Below are positions 17,978-27,243 of a stretch of DNA of 64,000 nucleotides, in pieces. Each line of letters begins with the position of its first letter. Within the stretch, counting starts at the first letter, position 1. The notes beneath the pieces were generated by a model. It saw only the letters and a program-made list of their open reading frames with translations, did not search any database and was not told the DNA's origin. The DNA is from Hydrogeniiclostridium mannosilyticum (GTDB lineage: Bacteria; Bacillota; Clostridia; Oscillospirales; Acutalibacteraceae), in assembly GCF_003268275.1 (NCBI RefSeq), contig NZ_QLYR01000006.1, positions 1 to 64,000 on the forward strand, written 5' to 3'. The translations under genes were made by a program, and so were the position numbers.

Positions 17978-19693
17978 CTACTCCTCCCGCTCACCCTGCT
18001 CCGGTGCAGCCGAGGGCTGGGAGGAGTCCGGCGCCGCAGAGGAGGACGGCTCGGAAGAAGACGGATTTGAAGAGGAGGGGGCGGAGGACGGCTCCACCAC
18101 CGGGGGTTTCGGCGCGGCGGACGAGCTGGGCGACGGCTTTGCAGAGCTGGCGGGCGAACTGCCGGCGCTGTCAATATCCGTTCCCGGCCCATAGGCCCAG
18201 AAGGCCGTGGCCGGCGGATAGTACGAGCTCGTCAACGCCTCTGTTTTAACGACCTTTCCGTTTTTGTAATAAACCCGCTGTGCCGTCGCACGGGCGCCGG
18301 CACGGGCCGCCGTTTTGCGAATTTCACCCTTGGCGAGCGTACTGTCCTCCACATAGGTGATGCCTTCCTTGGCTGCGATGACCTCCGTGCGCTGTGAGGT
18401 CACCTCAATGCGGTCATAGTCCGGGGACTGGTATCCATAGAAGGTAGCCGTCAGGGTACGGCCGTTTACGCTGGTGACAATATAAAGCGGGTACTTGCTT
18501 GTATTTTTAAATTTCAGGTCCTGATAGGGGTAGTTGACCGCGGCATCCTGCCCAATGGGGCAATAGGTGGACTGGATGGAATGGTTGGAGCGCTGGACAA
18601 TCTGCACATTTGAGCGCAGCGCAGCGCCGTAAATGGTAGTGGACGCCTGGCAGATACCGCCGCCGTAGGCCTGTGACATCCGCCCGCCGACAATTGCGCC
18701 CGCCGGGCGGTAGCCCTGGGCCTTGCCGCACGGGCCCGCCGTCCCCAGGAAGGAGAAGGTCTCGCCGGCCTTCACGCAGGTGCCGTTGATGGAAAGCAGC
18801 GCCTTGGTCATGTTGTAGGTGCCGTCCACGGTGTTGGTGGAAACCGTGCTGTAGCTGCCCAGCTTCTGGATGTTCCCCTCCAGGTCGCTGGAATTAATAT
18901 TGAAGTCAATTTCCTTTGTCGTTATTGCCACCGTACCGGTCCCGTCCTCGCTGTCAAGCAGCACGGCGCGCACGTCCTGTTTCAGCTTTTCCTCATCGAC
19001 CTGCACGCCCTTGACGCCCTCTTTAAAGCTGAATTTCCCGGTACTGCTGTTGAAAGCGGAGATGGTGGCGTCCTCCGGCTCACGGTTGATCTCAGCGCAG
19101 ATGGGCTCAAGCGCCGCATCGATGCTGGCCTCGTCCAGCTCGGTTTTCACCTCAAAATCCTTCGGTTTTTTCTCCAGCGCCCTCACCTGCTCCAAGCGCT
19201 CCTCATCCGTCCCCTTGCGGCCGTACTCGAACGCCTCCTCAAGCACCCCGTCCAAATTAGAGGTGAAGGTGAGGTTTTCTTTTGTAATATGCCAGGATTT
19301 TTCCCCGTAGGTCAACTCAGCATCATAATCCTTGTCCGCCTGCGGCAGCTTTTCCTCCAGGGCCTTTCTGGCCTCCTCCTTCGTCATGCCGCCCACATCG
19401 ACGCCGCCAATCAGAATGCCGTCATAAAAGGTGTTGGTGTTCAGGGCCTCCAGCTCAGAGGAAACGCTTGAGCTCGTCATAGACGGTACACCGGCCTGCT
19501 CCCCCTGGCTTCCGGAGAGCAAAAAGATCACCGCAACCACAACGGCGGCAATTAAAACGGTACACGCAATACCGATGCCAATGTATATTTTCTTATTGGG
19601 GCCGCCGTTTTTTACCGGCGGTTCCGATGAATTTGAATAGATATCCTGCTGTGTATCCGCCAGATTCTGGCTGTAATTTTTATTCTTGGCCAT
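17978..19693 (-). CDS. VanW-family cell-envelope protein with a peptidoglycan-binding-like domain
   Basis: A 571-residue membrane-anchored protein. A short cytoplasmic N-terminus is followed by one trans-membrane helix (about 40-62, IYIGIGIACTVLIAAVVVAV). The extracellular part holds a PG_binding_4-like domain (about 85-290). The VanW domain follows, with its hallmark Gly/Cys segment AYGGGICQASTTIYGAALRS near residue 346. A G5-like strand region comes next, and the C-terminus is a low-complexity Ser/Pro/Glu tail (from about residue 520). VanW proteins occur in glycopeptide-resistance clusters, but most homologues are chromosomal with unknown envelope roles, and no van genes are nearby. I place the start at ATG 19693 (MAKNKNYSQN), six bases after GGAGG. 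Confidence 0.88.
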   Translation of the reverse strand: MAKNKNYSQNLADTQQDIYSNSSEPPVKNGGPNKKIYIGIGIACTVLIAAVVVAVIFLLSGSQGEQAGVPSMTSSSVSSELEALNTNTFYDGILIGGVDVGGMTKEEARKALEEKLPQADKDYDAELTYGEKSWHITKENLTFTSNLDGVLEEAFEYGRKGTDEERLEQVRALEKKPKDFEVKTELDEASIDAALEPICAEINREPEDATISAFNSSTGKFSFKEGVKGVQVDEEKLKQDVRAVLLDSEDGTGTVAITTKEIDFNINSSDLEGNIQKLGSYSTVSTNTVDGTYNMTKALLSINGTCVKAGETFSFLGTAGPCGKAQGYRPAGAIVGGRMSQAYGGGICQASTTIYGAALRSNVQIVQRSNHSIQSTYCPIGQDAAVNYPYQDLKFKNTSKYPLYIVTSVNGRTLTATFYGYQSPDYDRIEVTSQRTEVIAAKEGITYVEDSTLAKGEIRKTAARAGARATAQRVYYKNGKVVKTEALTSSYYPPATAFWAYGPGTDIDSAGSSPASSAKPSPSSSAAPKPPVVEPSSAPSSSNPSSSEPSSSAAPDSSQPSAAPEQGEREE

Positions 19694-20036
19694 GGGCTTC
19701 CTCCAAAAAATCAACCGAAAGGCCGCTGAACGCAGGCCCCCGGGCTAAGATAATTCCCCAAAATAATAATCATTTTGAGCTATGTTAATCATAGTCCATT
19801 TTGCCTAAAAAGTAAAGTTACAGCTTTATAACATCTTCATAAAATTCAGGGCAATTTTACGCCCACACCGGGCCGCAGCAGAAAACTTTTTAGCCGCGGA
19901 CGGAATCCGATGGCTTTTGACGGAAAAATCATATATAATAAGAATAAATAAACCCATACAAGGCAAGCCCCTGCATATGGGCCTGCTAAAACCTGTATAA
20001 ACGGCGGCCTCGCCGTGAAAGGTGGAACCTGAAACG
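19694..20036 (+). promoter_or_regulatory. Divergent intergenic region with a likely promoter
   Basis: This 343-base gap separates two divergent envelope genes. TATAAT at 19934-19939 is a good -10 candidate for the plus-strand glycosyltransferase, but its -35 box is poor (TTGACG at 19917 is too close). The stretch from 19750 to 19850 is AT-rich and probably carries the minus-strand promoter. No other element was seen. Confidence 0.4.
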
Positions 20037-21182
20037 ATGAAGATCTTAATCCTGTCGGCTGCCGCGGGTGGCGGCCATCTGCGGGCCTCCTACGCCATAC
20101 AGTCCTACATTGCCGCGCACAGCCCCGGCGACACCGCCGAGGTTGTCGATGCCCTCAAGGCCATCAACGTTGTGCTGGACAAGACCTGCTGCGGCGGTTA
20201 CCATTTCCTCGCCACAAAGACGCCGAAAATATTCGGCCAGCTCTACCGCGCCACCAATGAGGAAAACCCGCTCTATTGGCTGGTGGACGGCTTTAACCAT
20301 CTTATCAGCCAACGGCTTCTGCCGCTTATCCGGGAGAAAAACCCGGATCTCATCCTCTCCACCTACCCCTTTACCACCGAGATGGTCTCAAAGCTCAAGG
20401 AGCGGGGCAAAATCGACATCCCGCTCATCTGCCTGATGACCGACTACGGCCCCCACCGCACCTGGATCGCCAAAAAGGTGGACGCCTATGTGGTGGCCAA
20501 TGAGGAAATGGTGACGCGCATGGAGGCGCTCGGCGTCGCCAGAGATCAAATTTACCCGTTCGGCATTCCGGTCAACGGCGTCTTTTTTACCAGCGCCGAC
20601 AAGGAGGAGCTGCTGAAAAAGCTGGAATTAACCCCCGGGCTTTCCGCCGTTTTGATTATGGCGGGCAGTTTCGGCGTCAACAACATTAAAAAAATCTACC
20701 AAAGCCTGATCGAGCTCCCTACTCCCTTTCAGATCATCATCATTACAGGCAAAAATAAAAAGCTGTATGCGGACTTTGAGGCCATGATTCCCCGCAGCCC
20801 CAAGCCCGTCAAGCTTGTCTATTACACCAATGAGGTGGAAAATTATATGCGCGCCTGCGACCTGCTGATTACCAAGCCCGGCGGCCTTACGGTTTCAGAG
20901 GCCCTGGCCTGCAACATCCCCCTGGCGGTGTTTGACGCGATTCCCGGGCAGGAGGAGGACAACGCGGATTTTCTCATCTCCCATAACATGGCTGTGCCAC
21001 TGGATTCGGGCAAGCACTGCGCCGAGGCGATCCGCACCCTGCTGGAGGACCGCCAGAAGCTGCTCGCCATGCGCGACTCCTGCGTGGCGTTCGACAAATC
21101 CCACGCAAACGAGAACATCCTCACCCTGGCGCACCGCCTGGTGGAAAACCGGATCAAAAGCAGCCCCAGGGCAGAAAAATAA
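20037..21182 (+). CDS. Processive diacylglycerol glucosyltransferase / MGDG-synthase-like (GT28)
   Basis: This 381-residue enzyme belongs to the UgtP/MGDG-synthase/MurG superfamily, which adds glucose or galactose to diacylglycerol to make glycolipids and lipoteichoic acid anchors. The N-terminal acceptor domain begins ILILSAAAGGGHLRASYAIQ (family glycine motif with His). The C-terminal donor domain has VLIMAGSFGVNNIKK and the UDP-sugar motif LITKPGGLTVSEALACNIP. It is a membrane-associated cytoplasmic protein. ATG 20037 is preferred with AAAGGTGG upstream; GTG 20022 would overlap that site. A strong hairpin follows at 21229-21276. Confidence 0.9.
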   Translation: MKILILSAAAGGGHLRASYAIQSYIAAHSPGDTAEVVDALKAINVVLDKTCCGGYHFLATKTPKIFGQLYRATNEENPLYWLVDGFNHLISQRLLPLIREKNPDLILSTYPFTTEMVSKLKERGKIDIPLICLMTDYGPHRTWIAKKVDAYVVANEEMVTRMEALGVARDQIYPFGIPVNGVFFTSADKEELLKKLELTPGLSAVLIMAGSFGVNNIKKIYQSLIELPTPFQIIIITGKNKKLYADFEAMIPRSPKPVKLVYYTNEVENYMRACDLLITKPGGLTVSEALACNIPLAVFDAIPGQEEDNADFLISHNMAVPLDSGKHCAEAIRTLLEDRQKLLAMRDSCVAFDKSHANENILTLAHRLVENRIKSSPRAEK

Positions 21183-21228
21183 CGCTGGAAAAGCCGGAAA
21201 CATGCGTCAAGGCACAACAGCGCAAGAT

Positions 21229-21276
21229 AAAAATCCGTATTGTATTATTTATCAGAATAATACAATACGGATTTTT
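21229..21276. terminator. Perfect 21-bp bidirectional hairpin terminator
   Basis: The arm at 21229-21249 (AAAAATCCGTATTG...) is exactly complementary to 21256-21276, around a TATCAG loop. It has A- and T-runs at the outer edges. It lies between two convergent genes and can end both. Confidence 0.85.
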
Positions 21277-21300
21277 AAATCTATAAAGCGAGCCGCCTAA

Positions 21301-24300
21301 TCAGGATTCTATGTTTAAATCCCGGTAGGCGTGCAGAACCGCGCCGCCCGCGTCACATAGGAACAATGCCGCGCGCCCGGCCTCCACGGCAAAGCGGTAG
21401 GCCCTTCCAGTCTCACGGTCGGTAAATCCAATATCCGTGTCCACACCGTTTTCAGAGACCGCCACGAACAGGCTGGCGCCCGTTGCGGAAAATTTCAGCT
21501 TGCGGAGCAGCACGCCCGGCTCGAACGCCTCCGGTTCGATGTCGCTCACATAGCCGGCGCAGCCGAGCGCATAGCTGTAAAACGCCCGCAGCAGCGTGTG
21601 GTTGCCGTTCAGCTCCAGGGGCAGACTGCACCAGATCCACTGGCCCTTGCCGCTGGGAACCCGCACGACCGCATTGCCGCCCCCGTCCGGCGCAGCCTTA
21701 TCGACAAACGCAAGGGAATCTCCGCTGTAGCTGGCAAAATAGACGGCGCCGTCCAGCTCCAGCTTTTCCTCCCGCTGCGCCGGCAGAATCTCCGCCGTGC
21801 TGCTGAGCCTGCCCAACCGTTCCGTTTTGGTCGTAAAATATTCATCCTGGCAGTAAGCGCCGGTCAACACGATGGCCGCTCCTTTCTCCGCGAGTGCCGA
21901 AAGCGCGGCGAAGCAGCTGTCTGTTAGAATCCGCGGAGAGGGAACAATCACCACGTCGTAGTCCATGCCGGCACTCAGCTCATATTCGCTGACAGCCTGA
22001 AACGGCACCTTCAGCTCATAGCCCAGTACCCGCGACACCGTGACAAGAATCTGTTCGGCGCAGTTGCGCACGGAAAACAGGTTGGAGAACGGCAATACAA
22101 CCGCGACCCTTTCCGGCCGCAGATCCCCCATATAGGGCGCGCAGGCCCGCATGAAGCGCCCGTAATCATAGCTTACATCCGCCTCCGCCTTCTGGCTGCC
22201 GTCGGCCAGGAGCGCGCCGATGTGCGCCTCGTTGAGGTTATCCATCTGGCAGTTTGTATTCCACAGCCAGTGGACGGCGCCGGCACAGCCCGCGCCAAAG
22301 GCCAGGCCGTACTTGCGCTCCAGGATATTGCGCGTCTCATGAAAGCTGCGGCGGGCCCGCCCGTCGGCGTTTGCCACATACATAATGCCCGTCTCCTGAA
22401 TCAGCGCCGGCTGTCCCGCAGGCTTGGCGAATACACCGTCCTGGTAGATGCCATCCATGAGCCACCAGGAGTGGTTGCAAACATAGTCCGTACAGCAGCT
22501 AAACAGCAGCGGGTGCGGCTTTTTGCCCGGCAGGCTTTCATCCTGCCCCACCGTGACCAGCTGGGTGTTTCCCTTTTGGCGGATAAAATCAGACATTTCC
22601 CGAATCCAGCCATTCATCACCTGCATGGTAAACAGGTGGTAATCAAAGGCCGGAAAGCCGTTGACCGCTTGCGCATAGGTGGGGTCGTCGTTAAAGCAGC
22701 CCTCCTCGGGCAGCGGGGCCGACTCAAAATCCGGGCAGGCATCCGCGCTCACATTCCAGCGCTCCTGCAGCCGTTCGGCTGTGCCATGTACCCGGCGCAG
22801 GTAAGCCCGCCAGGCCGCCAGCTCAAAGGCATCGCCGTTGGGGCGGGAGGACCACAGCCGCTGCGGGTTGCAGACCGATGGCTCGTTGATCAGATCCCAG
22901 GACACCAGCCCGCAGTTCTCCGCCCTGTCCAGAAAAGCGGCGATGTAGCGCTTCTGCGCGCGCAGGCTGTCGGGGTCCAGGTAACAGTTGACGCCCTCCC
23001 ACTGCTCCGGGGTAAAGGCAAAAAAGCAAAACACCAGCGGCATGTCATGCCTGCAGGCGGTGTGGACCATGGCTTGGAAGGCGCGCATGACGCCCTCGTC
23101 CGGGTGCCCGTCGATAAACATCACCTGGCGGTAAGCCGTCCATACCCCGGTGCGCACCATATTGATGCCCGCGCGCTTCATCTCCGCGAAATCCTCGTCC
23201 CAGCGGCAGGGGTTGGGCAGGAAGAGGAACTTGCGGTGCAGGTCCGACTGCATATAAGTCATGCCCACCACCGGCAGCGCCTTCCCGTCCTTGAGGAAGT
23301 AATCCCGGCCGCAGCTAACCGTGCCGGCGCTGGCCAGCAAACCGGCATCATAGCCCCAAAAGCCCTGGCGGTACCGCCGGGCAGGCTCGCCCTCCACGGT
23401 GAGCGCCGCCTCCACACGGTAAAAGCCCGCCTCCACGGCAAAGGGCAGAACCAGCTGCTCATAGCCGATCTCCGGCTCCAGCCGCAGCGCCTGTTCCTGA
23501 GCCCAGAGCGTCCTGCCGTCCTTTTGCACCGCCAAGCTGAGCCGGGCATCCCGCGCGCCCCGCAGGCTTTCATAGGCCAGCTTCAGCGTGGGGGCCTCCT
23601 GCGGGTAATAGAGCGCGTAGCCGGGCTGCGGGTAGAAACGGACGGCGCCGGCGGCGCTCAGATCCGCCAGCCGCCCGAGGATCTCCGCGCCGCCGTGGCT
23701 CCAGAAGGCTTCGGACGGATTTTGGTTGATCAGGATATGGCGGGCGCCCGCCATCGGGCCGCGGAAGCATTCGATCATCTCCACACAGGCGGCTACCGGG
23801 GCCCCGTTCGCCCCGACAGCCTGGATTAACGGGACAATATCGCCGTCAATCGGCCCGGAGGAACCGCAGGCGCCCGGGTGGTCATCCGCACTGGTGAATT
23901 GTACAATCAGCCCCTGGGTATCGGTGAGCTCAAAGGCCTGCAGGCTGCCGGCCAGCACCGGAAAATCCGCGTTGCAGCGGAGCTGCTCCTGCCGGGCCCG
24001 TTCGATGGGGATGCTGTTTTGGATCATCAGCCTTTTATGGTAGGCTGTCTGCGGGCGTTCGGCATACCATTCCCCGCCGCTCCGGTAAACCGGGCGGGAA
24101 AGCGGCGCCTCCGCCGAGAAAGAGAGGTAGCCCATTCCCCGCTTCAGCCCGTCCGACAGCTCCTTCCACCATTCCTTTGGAAAATATTTTCCATGCAGGT
24201 TCACCAGCACCGTAGTTTCCGCCGGCAGCGGCCCGGTAAAGGACATCAGATTAAACTGCTCCGACAGCCGCGCCAGATCGGCTTCGGAGGGCCGTACGCC

Positions 24301-24342
24301 GTCAAACGGCGCGGTGGGGTCGTAAATCAGCGTATATTTCAT
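21301..24342 (-). CDS. Large cytoplasmic glycoside hydrolase, clan GH-A-like (beta-galactosidase-type architecture)
   Basis: A 1013-residue protein without a signal peptide, so probably acting on imported oligosaccharides. The central region (about 360-680) looks like a GH-A TIM barrel. It contains GINMVRTGVW, the acid/base motif SWDLINEPSV with Glu near residue 484, HSWWLMDGIY, and a probable nucleophile in LIQETGIMYV near residue 652. The N-terminal third is beta-rich. The C-terminal part (about 720-1010) starts like a glutamine-amidotransferase-like trimerisation domain (VAVVLPFSNLFSVRN, then DVVIVPSPRILTDSC), as in GH42 beta-galactosidases. I cannot assign the GH family with certainty; GH42, GH5-like or a newer family are possible. 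It is a single gene with its own RBS. Confidence 0.75.
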   Translation of the reverse strand: MKYTLIYDPTAPFDGVRPSEADLARLSEQFNLMSFTGPLPAETTVLVNLHGKYFPKEWWKELSDGLKRGMGYLSFSAEAPLSRPVYRSGGEWYAERPQTAYHKRLMIQNSIPIERARQEQLRCNADFPVLAGSLQAFELTDTQGLIVQFTSADDHPGACGSSGPIDGDIVPLIQAVGANGAPVAACVEMIECFRGPMAGARHILINQNPSEAFWSHGGAEILGRLADLSAAGAVRFYPQPGYALYYPQEAPTLKLAYESLRGARDARLSLAVQKDGRTLWAQEQALRLEPEIGYEQLVLPFAVEAGFYRVEAALTVEGEPARRYRQGFWGYDAGLLASAGTVSCGRDYFLKDGKALPVVGMTYMQSDLHRKFLFLPNPCRWDEDFAEMKRAGINMVRTGVWTAYRQVMFIDGHPDEGVMRAFQAMVHTACRHDMPLVFCFFAFTPEQWEGVNCYLDPDSLRAQKRYIAAFLDRAENCGLVSWDLINEPSVCNPQRLWSSRPNGDAFELAAWRAYLRRVHGTAERLQERWNVSADACPDFESAPLPEEGCFNDDPTYAQAVNGFPAFDYHLFTMQVMNGWIREMSDFIRQKGNTQLVTVGQDESLPGKKPHPLLFSCCTDYVCNHSWWLMDGIYQDGVFAKPAGQPALIQETGIMYVANADGRARRSFHETRNILERKYGLAFGAGCAGAVHWLWNTNCQMDNLNEAHIGALLADGSQKAEADVSYDYGRFMRACAPYMGDLRPERVAVVLPFSNLFSVRNCAEQILVTVSRVLGYELKVPFQAVSEYELSAGMDYDVVIVPSPRILTDSCFAALSALAEKGAAIVLTGAYCQDEYFTTKTERLGRLSSTAEILPAQREEKLELDGAVYFASYSGDSLAFVDKAAPDGGGNAVVRVPSGKGQWIWCSLPLELNGNHTLLRAFYSYALGCAGYVSDIEPEAFEPGVLLRKLKFSATGASLFVAVSENGVDTDIGFTDRETGRAYRFAVEAGRAALFLCDAGGAVLHAYRDLNIES

Positions 24343-24397
24343 GTTTTCCCATCCCTTTTATCCATTATAGCTCGAAAAATGCCGCCGGGCCAATCGC

Positions 24398-25093
24398 TCA
24401 CGGCGTGCGGGCCTGATGCTGACGCTCAACCTGCGCGGCGCGCAGCAAAAACCGATAGATGGGGGCAAGCAGCCGGAAGTCCTCTGCCAGCTTGTCCGCC
24501 AGCCCCTGTGAAAACAGCAGGGGAAAATCCGCGCTCTGTGCGGTAAAGCAGATCTGCCGCCGTTCCAGCCAGGCGCGCAGCTGCTCCGGCTGATCCGGGT
24601 AATGCGGGCGCTTGTAGCAGCCGCCGGTCAACGCATAGACCTTCTGATGCTCAAACGCGCGCCGGGCCCGCTCAAAAGCCGCGTCGCCCGCAAGAATCAG
24701 CGAGCGGTAGGCGCTCATATAAGAAGCGGAGGCGGCATAGTAGCCGCAGCCGTACTCAAAGCCCCGCTCACTAATTTCAAAATACAGCCCCGGCATCTCG
24801 GTGCCGTGCATGCGCCCGCGCTTAAAAATGATCCACATATTGTCCCGGTAAAGCGATTTATCGTGAGAAAACCGCGTGTCGCGCCGGATGCGGCAGATGG
24901 TGCGGTCCACCCGCGGCTCGGTGGCAAACTCGCCGTCAATCTCCAACACGCACGGCGTCAGGGCGCGCACCAGCTCCTGCAGGGGCGCCAGCACCAGCCT
25001 GCGGTAATCCTCCTTGTGCGCCTCAAACCATGCCCGGCTGTTGTTCAGCCGGTTCTCAAATAAAAAATCCAGCGTCCCCGCCGAAAATGCCAT
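24398..25093 (-). CDS. DUF2461 / TIGR02453 family protein
   Basis: A 231-residue soluble protein with the family features FLFENRLNNSRAWFEAHKEDY near the N-terminus, RIRRDTRFSHDKSLYRDNMW, and YFEISERGFEYGCGYY. The family is widespread and has no established function. The start at ATG 25093 (MAFSAGTLDF) is set by GGAGGAG six bases upstream; a longer frame reaches 25156 but would overlap the upstream ruvX stop. It lies 28 bases after ruvX and is probably in the same transcript. Confidence 0.88.
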   Translation of the reverse strand: MAFSAGTLDFLFENRLNNSRAWFEAHKEDYRRLVLAPLQELVRALTPCVLEIDGEFATEPRVDRTICRIRRDTRFSHDKSLYRDNMWIIFKRGRMHGTEMPGLYFEISERGFEYGCGYYAASASYMSAYRSLILAGDAAFERARRAFEHQKVYALTGGCYKRPHYPDQPEQLRAWLERRQICFTAQSADFPLLFSQGLADKLAEDFRLLAPIYRFLLRAAQVERQHQARTP

Positions 25094-25121
25094 TTTGCTC
25101 CTCCTTCCCCCGCTTCCCCTG

Positions 25122-25550
25122 CTACAGCTGCTCAGGGTGGTTGCGCCGGTAATCAAGGTAATTTTGTAAAATCATCGTAGCGGCGACGGTATCCACTACT
25201 GCCTTACGCTTTTTTCCCCGGGTATCGGTCTGGTTTAAAGCATTGTGGGCTGAAACCGTGGTCAGCCGTTCATCCCACAGCGCGGCGGACAGGCCGCTGC
25301 GCCGGCTGAGCGCTTCGGCAAAGCCGCGCGCGGCAGCGGCGCTCTCGCCCTCACTGCCGTCCATGTTGCGGGGCAGGCCGACCACAAAGGCCTCTACGCC
25401 GCGCGCCGCCGCTTCGGCGCAGATTTTCTCCAGCAGCTCCTCCTGCCGGTAGGACGGCGCCGTCCCCACCGGGGAGGCAAGAAACTCCGACGGGTCGCAC
25501 ACAGCCAAGCCCGTCCGGGCCTTTCCCAGATCCACTGCCATTATAATCAT
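25122..25550 (-). CDS. ruvX: Putative pre-16S rRNA nuclease / Holliday-junction resolvase YqgF
   Basis: A 142-residue YqgF/RuvX RNase-H-fold protein, which matures the 5' end of 16S rRNA in E. coli. Conserved pieces are MAVDLGKARTGLAV at the N-terminus, VVGLPRNMDGSEG in the centre and LWDERLTTVSAHNAL near the third acidic residue. The ATG overlaps the stop of the upstream histidine-phosphatase gene by four bases (ATGA), so translation is coupled. An alternative ATG lies at 25541. Confidence 0.93.
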   Translation of the reverse strand: MIIMAVDLGKARTGLAVCDPSEFLASPVGTAPSYRQEELLEKICAEAAARGVEAFVVGLPRNMDGSEGESAAAARGFAEALSRRSGLSAALWDERLTTVSAHNALNQTDTRGKKRKAVVDTVAATMILQNYLDYRRNHPEQL

Positions 25551-26251
25551 AGCCCGCTTCCTTCCTCTTTTACTTCTCCGCCAGGCTCAGCCGGCGGGCT
25601 GCTCCACCATTTCTGCTTGGAAAAATTGGAGGTCTCCGGGGTCAGGTGGGAATAGTCGTTCATAAACTCCACCCGCACCTGCCCGTCCTCTGTAAAGACC
25701 AGGCTGGTCAGGGACGTGTTGTTGCACCAGGGCACCTCGCCGATGCGCGCCAGCGGATAGCCCAGCGCGTGGCACAGCATGTTGCGGATGGCACAGCCGT
25801 GCGAGGTCACGCACACCGTCCCGCCCGGGTACCGGCGCACAAGCTCCAGCAGCGCCGCCCACACCCGGTCGTACACCTGCCTCATGCTCTCGCCGCCGGG
25901 AGCCTGGAACGAACCGGGGTCCTCATACCACCGCCGCGTCTCCTCGGGAAAACGCGCCGGCAGCTCGCTCCAGGGGGTGTTTTCATAGGCGCCGCCGCCG
26001 ATCTCCTCAAGCCTGGCGTCGGTTTGAATTTCAAGCCCCCGGTAACGGTTTACCGCCTCGGCGGTCCGGTAGGCGCGCAGCAGCGGGCTGGAGACAATGG
26101 CGTCAAAATGCAGGTTGCGGCAGCGCAGCGCCAGCAGGTCCAGCTGTTTCCGGCCGGTCTCGCTAATATCACAGTCGGTTTGCCCCTGAAAGGTCCCGCC
26201 GGTATTTCCGGCGGACTCGCAGTGGCGGATAAGGATGATTTTCGTGGACAA
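25547..26251 (-). CDS. Histidine phosphatase family protein (phosphoglycerate-mutase-like)
   Basis: A 234-residue enzyme of the histidine phosphatase superfamily. It has the phosphohistidine motif IILIRHCESAGNTGGTFQGQ (RHC in place of RHG), the second Arg in SSPLLRAYRTAEAV, and the second catalytic His in VTSHGCAIRNM. Members include alpha-ribazole phosphatase (CobC), broad phosphatases and mutases; the substrate is not evident. A longer frame reaches 26590, but its first 110 codons have no site or motif. I choose TTG 26251, twelve bases after AGGAGG and two residues before the core motif. The spacing is long, so the start is uncertain. It overlaps ruvX by four bases. Confidence 0.82.
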   Translation of the reverse strand: MSTKIILIRHCESAGNTGGTFQGQTDCDISETGRKQLDLLALRCRNLHFDAIVSSPLLRAYRTAEAVNRYRGLEIQTDARLEEIGGGAYENTPWSELPARFPEETRRWYEDPGSFQAPGGESMRQVYDRVWAALLELVRRYPGGTVCVTSHGCAIRNMLCHALGYPLARIGEVPWCNNTSLTSLVFTEDGQVRVEFMNDYSHLTPETSNFSKQKWWSSPPAEPGGEVKEEGSGL

Positions 26252-26577
26252 AAGCAGAAAGCGCCTCCTCTTATCCCCGCTGCCCGGTAAAGAAGCACGG
26301 CGGGAACGTTTACTCCCGACTATTGTACCATCTTTTGCCGGAGTTGGAAATGAAAATCCGTGCGGAATTTCAGATTCCGTTGTTTTTTGGCGTTTAGTCC
26401 CGGCCTTCTTCCCCGGCTGCCTCCGTATGCCGCCCCAAAGTACCCGCACGGAGCGGAGGCCCCCTTTCTTTACATCCTGCTGATTTTGATTTACAATAAA
26501 AATACAGGCGCCGGCAGTTCTGCGAACAGCCGGAAGCCCAATATAAAAAATGCAAAGGAATGGAGGGGGAACCTGCC

Positions 26578-27123
26578 ATGAAAAATCCAATCAGAAAATT
26601 TATTATGCGGCTGCGCGGGGAGCCCGACCTGGATAGGCTGCGGGCAGCCGGACTGCGTGTGGGCAAAAATTTCAGCATGGGCCAGGAATGCATTCTCGAC
26701 GTCTCTCACTGCTGGCTGATTGAGATTGGGGACAATGTGACGCTGGCGCCCCGCGTCCACATTCTGGCGCACGATGCCAGCATGAAAAGGGCGCTGAATT
26801 ATGCCAGGATCGGCCGCGTAACCATTGGCTGCAACACCTTTATCGGCGCAGGCGCAATTCTTCTGCCCAACATTCGCATCGGCAGCAACTGCATTGTCGG
26901 CGCCGGCAGCGTAGTGACAAGGGACCTGCCCGACGGCTCCGTCGCCGCCGGAAACCCCGCCAGGGTACTGTGCGCCACAGCGGCCTACCTGGAAAAACAG
27001 AAGGAGCAAATGAAAACCCGCCCGGTTTACGGCGAGGAATGGACAACCCGGCAGAATATCTCTGCCGAGCGGAAGCAGGAGATGCTCCGGGCCCTTGAGG
27101 ACGGCATCGGCTTTGTCGAGTAG
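26578..27123 (+). CDS. Hexapeptide-repeat (left-handed beta-helix) acyltransferase
   Basis: A 181-residue acetyl/acyltransferase with hexapeptide repeats over about residues 45-125: IEIGDNVTLAPRV, ILAHDAS, RVTIGCNTFIGAGAILLPNI and RIGSNCIVGAGSVVTRDLP. These form the left-handed helix of the LbetaH family, with the catalytic-type His in ILAHDA. The closest types are polysaccharide or sugar O-acetyltransferases (WcaF, maltose acetyltransferase-like). The N-terminus is basic and without a Mac domain; the C-terminus is charged. ATG 26578 follows GGAGGGGG. It is divergent from the histidine phosphatase. Confidence 0.85.
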   Translation: MKNPIRKFIMRLRGEPDLDRLRAAGLRVGKNFSMGQECILDVSHCWLIEIGDNVTLAPRVHILAHDASMKRALNYARIGRVTIGCNTFIGAGAILLPNIRIGSNCIVGAGSVVTRDLPDGSVAAGNPARVLCATAAYLEKQKEQMKTRPVYGEEWTTRQNISAERKQEMLRALEDGIGFVE

Positions 27124-27194
27124 CGCGCTCCGGGGCGCATCCTCCGCTTTTCCGGGCCGCCCCTCCGCGGCCTGAAAAATTATTTGCAGCAAAA

Positions 27195-27226
27195 GCAGCC
27201 GGGCCCATATTTCGGGCCCGGCTGCT
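27195..27226. terminator. Bidirectional terminator
   Basis: GCAGCCGGGCCC and GGGCCCGGCTGC form a 12-bp stem around ATATTTC. AAAAGCA precedes the stem and TGGTTTAT follows it. It separates two convergent genes. Confidence 0.75.
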
Positions 27227-27243
27227 GGTTTATAACTATGTAG

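Noticed and set aside
17978-19693. Glycopeptide-resistance gene cluster
   Set aside because: Only a VanW-type domain is present. No vanA/B ligase, vanH or vanX homologue lies nearby, and VanW-like envelope proteins are common without resistance.
22222-23829. 535-codon plus-strand frame inside the glycoside hydrolase gene
   Set aside because: It lies opposite the real gene; its length reflects high GC content and codon bias rather than a protein. No motif or start site.
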